NCBI GenBank assembly: GCA_029880425.1
Contig: JAOUOK010000087.1
Location: 1 to 7,050, forward strand
DNA: 7,050 nucleotides
Source of the DNA: Gammaproteobacteria bacterium
Lineage (GTDB): Bacteria > Pseudomonadota > Gammaproteobacteria > UBA6429 > Thiohalophilaceae
Reading direction: 5' to 3'
Shown here: positions 1 through 7,050 of the stretch, piece after piece
Numbering within the stretch: position 1 is the stretch's first letter
How the letters are laid out: each line of letters starts with the position of its first letter
Position numbers and translations under genes: made by a program
Notes under the pieces: model-generated
Databases searched by the model: none
Told to the model about the DNA's origin: nothing
The model's input: the letters and a program-made list of their open reading frames with translations, nothing else

Positions 1-3000
1 GAAAAGTTGAGAATATCGAACAACTATGGAATTCTGTCAGTCTAAGTGATATAGATGAATCGATAATTTTTGATTGCCACAGGATGGCACACACACTGGT
101 GGGTTCAGGTGGAACCTTCGGAGCTATTTCCGTGAGTGTTTCAGCACGTGAACTGGAGCAAGCACTAAAACTTCTTATCGATAAAAAATCAGTCTTAACA
201 CCTGATTATAAATCAGTTGTAAGCAGGCTGATTTTAAAATTAAAAAAAACTTCTGATAGTTGGCAGCCCTCAAAAATACCTTACCTTGAACCAATTGCAA
301 GTGAAAACAAAGAGAACAGAAAAAATAACTTAATTTTCCTGGCCGAAGATGATGAACTCGTTGCCAGAGAGATTATTAAGGAGTTAGAAGATTCGGGTTT
401 TGAGGTAAAACATTTTTTAGAATTAGATAACTTTATTGAAGCATTCAGAACAGAAATACCTGCGGCCATTATTATGGATATCATTTTTGAAGATGGTGAT
501 ATTGCCGGTGTTAATAAGATTTTTCAGCTGAGAGGTCAATTTAAAGATTGTCCTCCAATAATTTTTATTTCCAGTCGTGATGACATGGAAGCCCGTCTGG
601 CAGCTGCAAAAGCAGGTGCCCAACGGTATTTTTCAAAGCCTCTTAATGTCAAACAGCTTTCACTGGCCTTAGATGGGCTGACTCAGCGTGCAACTACAAA
701 TCCTTACCGTGTATTATTTGTCGATGATGACCAAAGTTTACTGACTTATTATGAAACAGTACTCAGTGGTGCTGGACTGGAAGTAAAAACATTATCCAAC
801 CCGTTTGCCTGTCTTGAAATAATTAATGAATTTAATCCTGATGTTATTGTGCTGGATGTATACATGCCTGAATGTTCAGGGCCTGAGCTTGCCCAGGTTA
901 TTCGGCAGGATGATAAATGGGTAGTGATACCAATCATGTTCCTTTCCAGCGAAACTGACATAGATATTCAGTTAGATGCAATGAATCTTGGTGGTGAAAG
1001 TTTTATGACCAAGCCAATTACTGCCAGGAATTTAATATCTGCAGTGACAGCTAAAGCAAAACGCTCACGTTGGAACCGCAGAATTAATAACGATCTTGCT
1101 CAAGCATTGCGTGAAAGTGAGTTCCAGCTCATTACATCTAACCAGCATGATATTGTAAGTGAGTCCGATGTCAGCGGACGCATTATCAGGGTCAACAATA
1201 AGTTTATTGAAATTAGTGGTTACAGTCATGAAGAATTGATTGGACAAAATCATCGCATATTAAAATCAGAGCGACACCCAGATTCGTTTTACAAGGAGAT
1301 GTGGGAAAAGATATCCAGTGGTGAAGTTTGGCACGGTACCATATGTAACTTAACTAAAGATCGTAGGGAATACTGGGTGGAGTCAACCATCGTTCCTTTT
1401 TTAGATGCGAAAGGAAAGCCTTATAAATACGTTTCTGCACGTACCGATGTTACCTTGTTACTGGAAAGTGAAGAGCGCCTGGAACGTAGCCAGGAGTTTG
1501 CCAATATTGGGACATGGGACTGGAATATCCAAACAGATGAATTATTCTGGTCAGATCAAATCTGGCCATTATTTGGTTATGAAAAAAGCGTGACTGATAC
1601 AACCTATGAAAATTTTATGGGGGCAATTCATCAGGAGGACAGAGAAAGGGTGAGTCATGCCGTGAATCGCTGCGTGGAACATGGTGATGATTATGAAATT
1701 GAACATCGTGTTGTATGGCCTGATGGCAGTGTTCACTGGCTACATGAAAGAGGTGATGTTGTCCGAAGTATAAGGGGAAAACCTTTGCGTATGCTTGGAG
1801 TTGTTCAGGACGTTACAAATAGAAAAGCCGCTGAACAAGCACTAATTACGGCACGTGAAGAGGCAGAAACGGCGAATCGAGCCAAGTCGATGTTTCTTTC
1901 CAGTATGAGTCATGAACTACGTACACCGATGAATGCTATTATGGGCTTTGGCCAGTTACTCAGCATGGAAATTGAACGCCCACTTAGTGAATCTCAACAG
2001 GAAAATGTTACTGAGATTATGAAAGCCAGTGACCATTTATTGAAGTTGATTAACGAAGTACTGGATCTTGCCAAGATTGAAGCCGGCCGGATTGATCTCT
2101 CTATCGAAGATGTTGTATTAGGTAATATGCTGATGGAATCTTACCAGTTGATTTTACCTATGGCTCAAAAACGGGGTATCGAGATTGAAACATTCCTGGG
2201 GAATAATGAAGTCAGTTTAGATGACCTGATAGATGGCTCGCTGATTGTACGTGCTGATACGACACGAACTAAGCAGGTTATTCTGAATTTGTTAAGTAAC
2301 GCAGTTAAATATAATTCTGAAAATGGAAAGATCACTATCCGCTGTGACCTGTCAAATAATAACAATATGGTCCGTGTCAGTATTACGGACACGGGTGAAG
2401 GACTAACACAGGAACAGCAAGAAGAATTATTTACAGCATTTAATCGCCTGGGTAAGGAAAATACAAGTATAGAGGGAACGGGTATTGGCCTGGTTATTAC
2501 ACAACATGTTGTTGAGCTTATGGGCGGGCAAATTAGTCTAGAAAGTGAACCAGGAAGAGGCAGTACTTTTTGGTTTGAATTACCAGTTGGCCTGGGATAT
2601 GAAGCAGATGCAGAACAATCGCTATCAACCGCGATGGTCGAAGTTGAACTAAAAAATACACGTACAGTGCTTTATATTGAAGATAATCCTGCCAACCTGC
2701 GCCTGGTCACCCAGTTACTGAGTCGTTTACCCAACCTGCATATGTGGAGTGCGCATGAACCATTATTGGGCCTTGAAATAGCACTTGAGAAAAAACCTAA
2801 CCTTATCTTACTGGATATTAATTTGCCCGGAATGAATGGTTTTGAAGTCTTGAAATTATTAAAAGAAAAAGAAGAAACGCTTGATATTCCAGTAATTGCA
2901 ATAAGTGCGAACGCGATGCCGAACGATATTGAAAGGGGTTTTCAAGCCGGTTTTGTTGATTACATCACTAAACCCATTGATATAAACAGGTTATTGATTG

Positions 3001-3026
3001 CTGTTGATGAAAAGCTAAAAGGATGA
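1..3026 (+). CDS. Hybrid sensor histidine kinase, Hpt-REC-REC-PAS-PAS-HisKA-HATPase-REC (5' partial)
   Basis: Soluble multidomain hybrid histidine kinase; no membrane segment is visible. The frame is open from base 3, so the gene starts upstream. The ATG at 84 is internal to the Hpt domain and is used here only for numbering (Met84 = residue 1, 980 residues to the TGA at 3024-3026). Domains: Hpt, from before the window to about residue 55, with phospho-His3 in [12 protein letters not shown] (codon 90-92); REC1, 82-198 (E88 D89, D132, S163, K185); REC2, 208-320 (D214 D215, D258, S288, K310); PAS, about 345-458; second PAS, 468-580, PAS_3-like; a charged helical linker, 580-603; HisKA with H610 in SHELRTP; HATPase_c with N735/N739, DTGEG at 769-773 and GTGIGL at 798-803; REC3, 860-978 (E866 D867, D911, K963). 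All phosphotransfer residues appear intact. The expected relay is H610 to D911 to the Hpt His to a downstream receiver. The PAS ligands cannot be told from sequence. By collinearity with the paralogue at 3927, the true start should lie roughly 80 bp left of the window. Confidence 0.95.
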   Translation, partial: KVENIEQLWNSVSLSDIDESIIFDCHRMAHTLVGSGGTFGAISVSVSARELEQALKLLIDKKSVLTPDYKSVVSRLILKLKKTSDSWQPSKIPYLEPIASENKENRKNNLIFLAEDDELVAREIIKELEDSGFEVKHFLELDNFIEAFRTEIPAAIIMDIIFEDGDIAGVNKIFQLRGQFKDCPPIIFISSRDDMEARLAAAKAGAQRYFSKPLNVKQLSLALDGLTQRATTNPYRVLFVDDDQSLLTYYETVLSGAGLEVKTLSNPFACLEIINEFNPDVIVLDVYMPECSGPELAQVIRQDDKWVVIPIMFLSSETDIDIQLDAMNLGGESFMTKPITARNLISAVTAKAKRSRWNRRINNDLAQALRESEFQLITSNQHDIVSESDVSGRIIRVNNKFIEISGYSHEELIGQNHRILKSERHPDSFYKEMWEKISSGEVWHGTICNLTKDRREYWVESTIVPFLDAKGKPYKYVSARTDVTLLLESEERLERSQEFANIGTWDWNIQTDELFWSDQIWPLFGYEKSVTDTTYENFMGAIHQEDRERVSHAVNRCVEHGDDYEIEHRVVWPDGSVHWLHERGDVVRSIRGKPLRMLGVVQDVTNRKAAEQALITAREEAETANRAKSMFLSSMSHELRTPMNAIMGFGQLLSMEIERPLSESQQENVTEIMKASDHLLKLINEVLDLAKIEAGRIDLSIEDVVLGNMLMESYQLILPMAQKRGIEIETFLGNNEVSLDDLIDGSLIVRADTTRTKQVILNLLSNAVKYNSENGKITIRCDLSNNNNMVRVSITDTGEGLTQEQQEELFTAFNRLGKENTSIEGTGIGLVITQHVVELMGGQISLESEPGRGSTFWFELPVGLGYEADAEQSLSTAMVEVELKNTRTVLYIEDNPANLRLVTQLLSRLPNLHMWSAHEPLLGLEIALEKKPNLILLDINLPGMNGFEVLKLLKEKEETLDIPVIAISANAMPNDIERGFQAGFVDYITKPIDINRLLIAVDEKLKG

Positions 3027-3176
3027 TGGGCGTTTATTTTAGTTTTTATTAGACTCTTTTTCCTCCCTGGTTGTACATTTTCTGATTTCCCAAACTCCTG
3101 AGACTCCTGTTTTTGCGTGAATGTAAATAAATGTTAATTTCTCATTTCTTAAATTCCTAGTTGCTTTATTTCATAA

Positions 3177-3192
3177 AACTTTTACTAAAGTT
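3177..3192. repeat. Small perfect dyad AACTTT-N4-AAAGTT
   Basis: Two perfect 6-bp arms flank the 4-bp spacer TACT, giving a 16-bp operator-like palindrome about 90 bp before the regulator start codon. It is all A/T except for one C-G pair per arm, so as an RNA hairpin it would be weak. It may be chance in such AT-rich DNA, or a binding site for the HTH regulator encoded just downstream. Confidence 0.25.
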
Positions 3193-3208
3193 CTCATTAG
3201 AAATTACC

Positions 3209-3241
3209 GATAATGATGAAAATGATGATGATTTCATTATC
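3209..3241. repeat. Inverted repeat GATAATGA / TCATTATC around an ATG-rich core
   Basis: Perfect 8-bp arms at 3209-3216 and 3234-3241 enclose 17 bp made largely of ATG triplets. An alternative inner pairing, ATGAAA with TTTCAT, gives a 10-bp stem with a 3-base bulge. It lies just upstream of the TATAAT box at 3263, where an operator would be expected. Candidate site for autoregulation by the downstream HTH-receiver protein; function is inference only. Confidence 0.35.
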
Positions 3242-3262
3242 TTCCTGAAAATAATACTTATT

Positions 3263-3268
3263 TATAAT
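3263..3268 (+). promoter_or_regulatory. Candidate -10 box (TATAAT)
   Basis: An exact match to the sigma70 -10 consensus lies 14 bp before the regulator ATG. No good -35 hexamer is seen at 16-18 bp spacing (the best region, near 3240, is TCTTCC). A start about 7 bp downstream would leave a leader of fewer than 10 nt, tight for the ribosome site. Either activator-dependent or a chance match in AT-rich DNA. Confidence 0.25.
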
Positions 3269-3272
3269 TTTA

Positions 3273-3276
3273 CAGG
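3273..3276 (+). promoter_or_regulatory. Ribosome binding site (CAGG) for the HTH-receiver regulator
   Basis: A short, weak Shine-Dalgarno core (CAGG, from TACAGGTT) lies 6 nt before the ATG at 3283. The spacing supports that start, and the HTH domain begins within the first ten residues, so a later start would destroy it. Confidence 0.45.
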
Positions 3277-3282
3277 TTAAAC

Positions 3283-3885
3283 ATGCGTCTTAAAACCAAG
3301 GATTATTTTTCTACCAGTGAAGCAGCTCAATTACTTGATGTTGCTGTGAGCACAATCCAGTTATGGACCAATGAAGGATTATTAAAAGCATGGACCACAG
3401 CGGGTGGTCATCGCCGTATTGTGAAAAGTTCAGTTGAGGCGTTGCTTGAGAAGCAACAGGAAAGCATTCGACGTGAAAAAGATGATAAACAAAACAGGCA
3501 ACAGCCAATATCCATTGTTGTTGTTGAAGACAATGAACAGGAAATAATGTTATATCAGCAACAGTTTGCGATTTCAGATATTAAAATGGATGTACATATA
3601 TATAAGGATGGCTACGCAGGCTTGATGAATATAGGACGAATATTACCGGATATCATTATTTCAGATTTAATGATGCCAAATATGAATGGATTTGAGATGC
3701 TTAAAGCCATTAATGATAATCCTGAACTGCAACATTCCAAACTTATTGTTGTCAGTGCACTGACTGATGACGAAATAAAAAATCGTGGAGGTTTACCTGG
3801 TGATATTATTACTTTAAGGAAGCCGCTGCCTTTTAATGTGCTGGAAAACCTCATTCGTGAGGTTATAAGAGCTAATACAGCTTAA
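3283..3885 (+). CDS. DNA-binding response regulator, N-terminal MerR/excisionase-type HTH plus C-terminal receiver
   Basis: A complete 200-residue cytoplasmic regulator and probable transcriptional output of the flanking kinases. Residues 9-46 form a MerR/excisionase-like winged HTH: a helix from STSEAAQLLDV, a recognition helix in VSTIQLWTNEGLL, and a wing ending GGHRRI (41-46). A charged helical linker, 50-74, rich in K, E, R and Q, leads to a receiver at 76-197. The receiver has the full active site: E82 D83, phospho-acceptor D128 in SDLMMPNMNG (codon 3664-3666), S158 and K180 in RKP. The effector precedes the receiver, the reverse of OmpR- or NarL-type regulators. No residues suggest an enzymatic output. 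It is preceded by a 256-bp leader with dyads and followed 41 bp later by a second hybrid kinase, so it is likely cotranscribed with that kinase. Phosphorylation presumably alters DNA binding or dimerisation; the target genes are unknown. An excisionase role is unlikely, because no integrase or phage gene is visible and the receiver is intact. Confidence 0.93.
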   Translation: MRLKTKDYFSTSEAAQLLDVAVSTIQLWTNEGLLKAWTTAGGHRRIVKSSVEALLEKQQESIRREKDDKQNRQQPISIVVVEDNEQEIMLYQQQFAISDIKMDVHIYKDGYAGLMNIGRILPDIIISDLMMPNMNGFEMLKAINDNPELQHSKLIVVSALTDDEIKNRGGLPGDIITLRKPLPFNVLENLIREVIRANTA

Positions 3886-3914
3886 GTTGTATTTAAATGA
3901 TCTAACTGGATGCT

Positions 3915-3920
3915 AGAGAA
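3915..3920 (+). promoter_or_regulatory. Weak ribosome binding site (AGAGAA) that decides the start of kinase 2
   Basis: This purine run lies 6 nt before the ATG at 3927 but 12 nt before the in-frame ATG at 3933, so spacing favours 3927. The choice changes the protein by only two residues. No stronger Shine-Dalgarno is seen in the 41-bp gap after the regulator's stop codon. Confidence 0.35.
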
Positions 3921-3926
3921 TAAATA

Positions 3927-6900
3927 ATGGATATGACAGAACAAGCACAGTCAGAAAAAAAACTTGAATTACTACAAGATGATTTTATTAAAAATCTCCC
4001 TGGGATGATGGTTGATATTGAAAATCTTTTTGGGGTTTTAAGTAACAACAGAAGAAATAAAACTATTTTAAAAAGATTACATGAGCACCTGGTAGCGTTA
4101 GCTGATGTTGCAGGGTTATATGGTGCAGAAGAAGTAAGTGTCGAGGCACGAAAATTCGACCTGGAAATAATGTTGTTTCTTGAGCAGGATGATTTCGAAA
4201 ACGAAGTTGAGAGTGTTACTGATAAAGCAGGAAATAACTTATATCAATTAAAAAAAACAGCAGAAGAATATTTGCTATCTGCTGCTGGTGAAAGAAACAA
4301 GATTAAAAATAAAACATTAAAAAAAGGTAGTGTTGTTTATACATTACTAGGGAATGAATTATTTTCTGCAGAATTAAAATATAACCTGGAAAAAAATATA
4401 TTTCATTGCCAATGTTTTCACGAGATTAATTCACTTGAAATCGCGTATAAAAATAAAAATCCAGTGGCTATCCTGGTCGATAATGAATTTGTTGAAGAAG
4501 ACAATAATGGTTTAGAAGTTGTTTCATATTTGAAAAGTAAAATAAAGGACTGCGCCCCGGTAATATATATAGGTGATTCATTAACAGTCGAAGCGAGGCT
4601 GGCAGCAGCCAGGGTCGGGGTAGATCGCTATTTTAATTATCCAGTGGACATAAATAAAATTATTCAGTCAGCAATTGGACTTGATTCAGATATGGAACAT
4701 TTACCTTACCGGGTAATGATCGTCGATGATGATAAAGCATTGCTGGAGTGCTATAAAACTATTTTAACCGAGGAAGAAATAATTGTTGAAGCAGTTATAG
4801 AACCATTGAAAGCTTTTAGCCTTATCGATGATTTTAAACCTGATATCATTGTTGTGGATATGTATATGCCAGAATGTTCCGGTGATGAGCTGGTGCGCAT
4901 GATAAGACAAGATGACCGTTGGGCACTTATTCCCATTATTTTTTTATCGGCTGAGAAAGATATAAATAATCAACTCGAAGCTATGGCGCTGGGAGCCGAT
5001 GACTTTTTAACAAAACCCATACATGCTAATAAGTTGGTTGCAACGATCAACACAACGGCTAAGCGAGCCAGGAAAAACAAAAAACTTAACTGTGACTTGA
5101 AAAACATTGTACAGGAAAGCAAGCATCAACTTTCTGCCTTAAATGAACATGCAATTGTAAGTGCTACAGACGTGACTGGCCAGATTATTCATGTCAATGA
5201 TAAATTATGTGATATAAGCGGGTACACAGGTGAAGAATTAATTGGTGAGAATCATCGGCTATTAAAATCAAATTTTCATAACCTGGAATTTTATAAAGAA
5301 ATGTGGAAAACCATATCAAGCGGACAGATATGGCATGGGGAGATTTGCAATAAAAATAAGAATGGAACCGAGTACTGGACTGATTCAACAATTGTTCCAT
5401 TCATTGATGATAAAGGGATACCTTACAAATATGTGGCTGTTCGAACAGATGTAACCAAACTTAGGGTAAATGAACATCGCCTGAAAAGAAGTCAGGAGTT
5501 TGCAAATATAGGTTCATGGGACTGGGATATTAATACAGGCGAACTGTTTTGGTCTGAACGGATCTGGCCACTATTTGGATACAGTGAAGAAGATGTAGAA
5601 AGTTCTTATGATAACTTCATCTCTGCGATTCACCCTGATGACAGGGGGGAAGTTATCGATGCTCTCAACAAGTGTGTCGAGAAAAGTGAGGATTATGATA
5701 TTGAGCATCGGGTAATATGGCCAAACGGAGAAGTGCGCTGGATACATGAACGTGGTGATGTAGTGAGAAACCGTGAAGGTGTTGCGCAACACATGTTATG
5801 TGTTGTGCAAGATATAACAGTGTTAAAAGAAGCGGGTATAAGACAGAAAGGTAACAATACTATCCTTAAAAAAATTGCCCGTGGAGAACCAATAACAAAA
5901 ATCCTGGAATCAATAATTTTACATACTGAAACAATCTTACCAGGATCAATTAGTTCAATACTGTTGATAGATGAAACAGGACATTATCTGGTTAATGGTG
6001 TTGCTCCTCATTTACCCGATTTTTATAACAAAGCGATTGATGGTATTGAAATTGGTATCGGTATGGGTTCATGTGGAGAAGCTGCCTTTACTGGCGAACC
6101 TGTCTTTGCGGTTGATATTAAACAACATCCTAACTGGGTGAATTTTCGTGGGCTGGCACAAAAAGCTGAGTTAGGGGCATGCTGGTCACAACCATTTAAG
6201 TCATCAAACGGGAAAGTGCTCGGTACATTTGCTATTTACTACCATGAGATGCGTGCACCGAGTGAGCGGGATCAAAGATTAATGAGAGAACTTGCTCAAT
6301 TTGCCGCAATTGCTATTGAGCGTGAAAAAGATCAACGTGCACTATTAACTGCAAAAGAAGATGCTGAAAATGCAAACATGGCGAAGTCACAATTTCTCTC
6401 AAGCATGAGTCATGAATTACGCACACCAATGAACGCTATTTTAGGGTTTAGTCAACTTCTAAACATGAAAAACACACAGCCATTGTCAAGTGCACAGAGC
6501 AAAAATGTAAATGAAATCATGTATGCTGCTAAGCATCTAATGAACCTTATTGATGATGTATTAGACTTAGCTAAAATTGAATCAGGTCATATTGATCTTA
6601 CAGTAAGTAAAGTTAATTTAACTAAGATAGTTTCTGAATCACTTCAGTTAATTACTCCTTTGGCAGAAAAGCGGGGGATAGCAATTACACTGATAAAAAA
6701 TGATAAGAAAATAGAGTTAAAAGAACTAAATAAACAAGAATTAATTGCATGGGTAGATGAGACACGTTTTAAACAGGTTGTTTTAAATTTACTCAGTAAT
6801 GCAGTTAAGTATAACAATGAAAATGGTGAAATTACACTAAAGTGTAACCAGGTAAATCAACATGCTTTTAATTTAAGTGTGACTGATACGGGTAATGGTT

Positions 6901-7050
6901 TATCTTCGGAACAGCAAAAAGATTTGTTTAAGGCATTTAATCGCCTTGGTGCTGAATATTCTGGTATTGAAGGAACAGGAATTGGGTTGGTTATCACCAA
7001 GAAAATTATAGAGCAAATGGGAGGGGAAATTGGCCTGGAAAGTAAAGAAG
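3927..7050 (+). CDS. Hybrid sensor histidine kinase paralogue with degenerate Hpt and REC1 and an added GAF domain (3' partial)
   Basis: The frame is open from ATG 3927 to the right edge (1041 codons, no stop), so the gene continues beyond the window. Domains: Hpt-like helical region, about 19-115, where Val56 replaces the phospho-His; degenerate receiver, 134-250, with L141/G142 for the acidic pair, D185 kept, G216 for Ser/Thr and Y238 for Lys; intact receiver, 261-373 (D267 D268, D311, S341, K363); PAS, about 398-511; second PAS, 521-633; GAF, about 646-800; HisKA with H829 in SHELRTP (codon 6411-6413); HATPase_c with N954/N958, DTGNG at 987-991 and GTGIGL at 1016-1021. No membrane segment is seen, so it is probably cytosolic. 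It is collinear with the first kinase, with identity rising from the N-terminus towards the PAS and kinase domains. A C-terminal receiver like REC3 of kinase 1 is expected past the edge but not seen. Having no usable Hpt in the visible part, it probably needs another protein's Hpt. The GAF domain may add a second small-molecule input; its ligand is unknown. Confidence 0.93.
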   Translation, partial: MDMTEQAQSEKKLELLQDDFIKNLPGMMVDIENLFGVLSNNRRNKTILKRLHEHLVALADVAGLYGAEEVSVEARKFDLEIMLFLEQDDFENEVESVTDKAGNNLYQLKKTAEEYLLSAAGERNKIKNKTLKKGSVVYTLLGNELFSAELKYNLEKNIFHCQCFHEINSLEIAYKNKNPVAILVDNEFVEEDNNGLEVVSYLKSKIKDCAPVIYIGDSLTVEARLAAARVGVDRYFNYPVDINKIIQSAIGLDSDMEHLPYRVMIVDDDKALLECYKTILTEEEIIVEAVIEPLKAFSLIDDFKPDIIVVDMYMPECSGDELVRMIRQDDRWALIPIIFLSAEKDINNQLEAMALGADDFLTKPIHANKLVATINTTAKRARKNKKLNCDLKNIVQESKHQLSALNEHAIVSATDVTGQIIHVNDKLCDISGYTGEELIGENHRLLKSNFHNLEFYKEMWKTISSGQIWHGEICNKNKNGTEYWTDSTIVPFIDDKGIPYKYVAVRTDVTKLRVNEHRLKRSQEFANIGSWDWDINTGELFWSERIWPLFGYSEEDVESSYDNFISAIHPDDRGEVIDALNKCVEKSEDYDIEHRVIWPNGEVRWIHERGDVVRNREGVAQHMLCVVQDITVLKEAGIRQKGNNTILKKIARGEPITKILESIILHTETILPGSISSILLIDETGHYLVNGVAPHLPDFYNKAIDGIEIGIGMGSCGEAAFTGEPVFAVDIKQHPNWVNFRGLAQKAELGACWSQPFKSSNGKVLGTFAIYYHEMRAPSERDQRLMRELAQFAAIAIEREKDQRALLTAKEDAENANMAKSQFLSSMSHELRTPMNAILGFSQLLNMKNTQPLSSAQSKNVNEIMYAAKHLMNLIDDVLDLAKIESGHIDLTVSKVNLTKIVSESLQLITPLAEKRGIAITLIKNDKKIELKELNKQELIAWVDETRFKQVVLNLLSNAVKYNNENGEITLKCNQVNQHAFNLSVTDTGNGLSSEQQKDLFKAFNRLGAEYSGIEGTGIGLVITKKIIEQMGGEIGLESKE

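Larger units (their letters stand above)
3027..3282. other. AT-rich intergenic leader between kinase 1 and the response regulator
   Basis: No convincing open reading frame occupies this 256-bp gap and no GC-rich hairpin followed by a T run is present, so I cannot call an intrinsic terminator for the first kinase. The half nearer the regulator gene holds two dyad symmetries and a TATAAT box, listed separately. The gap is much longer than the 41 bp between the next two genes, which suggests that a new transcription unit starts here. Confidence 0.6.

Noticed and set aside
281..2392. Minus-strand and alternative-frame ORFs of 62-75 codons inside kinase 1
   Set aside because: They lie antisense or out of frame within a conserved kinase gene, show no recognisable domain or ribosome site, and are shadows.
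84..3026. ATG 84 as the real start of kinase 1
   Set aside because: The frame is open upstream to the window edge, no ribosome site is convincing (AGG directly abuts the ATG), and the start would cut the Hpt domain.
3010..3046. AAAA-g-CTAAAA / TTTTAG-TTTT pairing over the stop codon of kinase 1 as a terminator
   Set aside because: The stem is nearly all A-U with a bulge and a 16-nt loop and overlaps the coding end; too weak for an intrinsic terminator.
3094..3109. Direct repeat ACTCCTG-AG-ACTCCTG followed by five T
   Set aside because: It does not form a hairpin and has only two short copies; most likely chance.
3283..3430. HTH protein as a phage excisionase marking a mobile element
   Set aside because: The HTH is joined to a complete receiver, and no integrase, attachment site or insertion-sequence end is visible.
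3311..3854. Minus-strand ORFs of 65 and 80 codons inside the response regulator
   Set aside because: They overlap the HTH and receiver coding sequence and have no independent support.
4751..5792. Minus-strand ORFs of 61-73 codons inside kinase 2
   Set aside because: Antisense to intact receiver and PAS domains; no support as genes.
3933..7050. Alternative start of kinase 2 at the in-frame ATG 3933
   Set aside because: The AGAGAA run is 6 nt from ATG 3927 and 12 nt from 3933; spacing favours 3927, though the two cannot be separated firmly.

Overview
The window holds three genes, all on the + strand, that together form a two-component (His-Asp phosphorelay) signalling cluster. The order is a large soluble hybrid histidine kinase cut by the left edge (1-3026), an intergenic leader of 256 bp (3027-3282), a small DNA-binding response regulator (3283-3885), a 41-bp gap, and a second large hybrid kinase cut by the right edge (3927-7050). 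I see no tRNA, rRNA, CRISPR array, insertion sequence or convincing intrinsic terminator. The DNA is AT-rich. The domain style (PAS-rich hybrid kinases, HELRTP-type H box, a GGHRRI-winged HTH joined to a receiver) fits a proteobacterium, tentatively an environmental gammaproteobacterium. This is inferred from protein style only.

The first kinase reads Hpt - REC1 - REC2 - PAS - PAS - HisKA - HATPase_c - REC3. Its Hpt domain begins before the window: the frame is open to the left edge, and the first ATG in the window lies inside the Hpt motif two codons before the phospho-accepting His. The second kinase is a close, collinear paralogue. By my hand alignment it keeps one residue offset (53) without a gap from the Hpt region to the end of the second PAS domain. 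It then carries a net 166-residue insertion that is a GAF domain, and resumes collinearity through HisKA and HATPase_c until the window ends.

The paralogues differ most at the N-terminus. In the second kinase the Hpt His is replaced by Val, and the first receiver has lost its acidic pair, its Ser/Thr and its Lys, keeping only the phospho-acceptor Asp. Its second receiver has all its catalytic residues. Divergence is graded: roughly one third identity in REC1, one half in REC2 and three fifths in the second PAS, counted by eye.

Between the kinases lies a 200-residue protein with an N-terminal MerR/excisionase-like HTH and a complete C-terminal receiver, the reverse of the usual receiver-first order. 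It is the obvious output of the cluster. A testable model is that both kinases converge on this regulator, and that the only intact Hpt visible, in kinase 1, serves as a shared phosphotransfer hub. The leader upstream of the regulator holds two dyad symmetries and a consensus-like -10 box, so autoregulation is possible.
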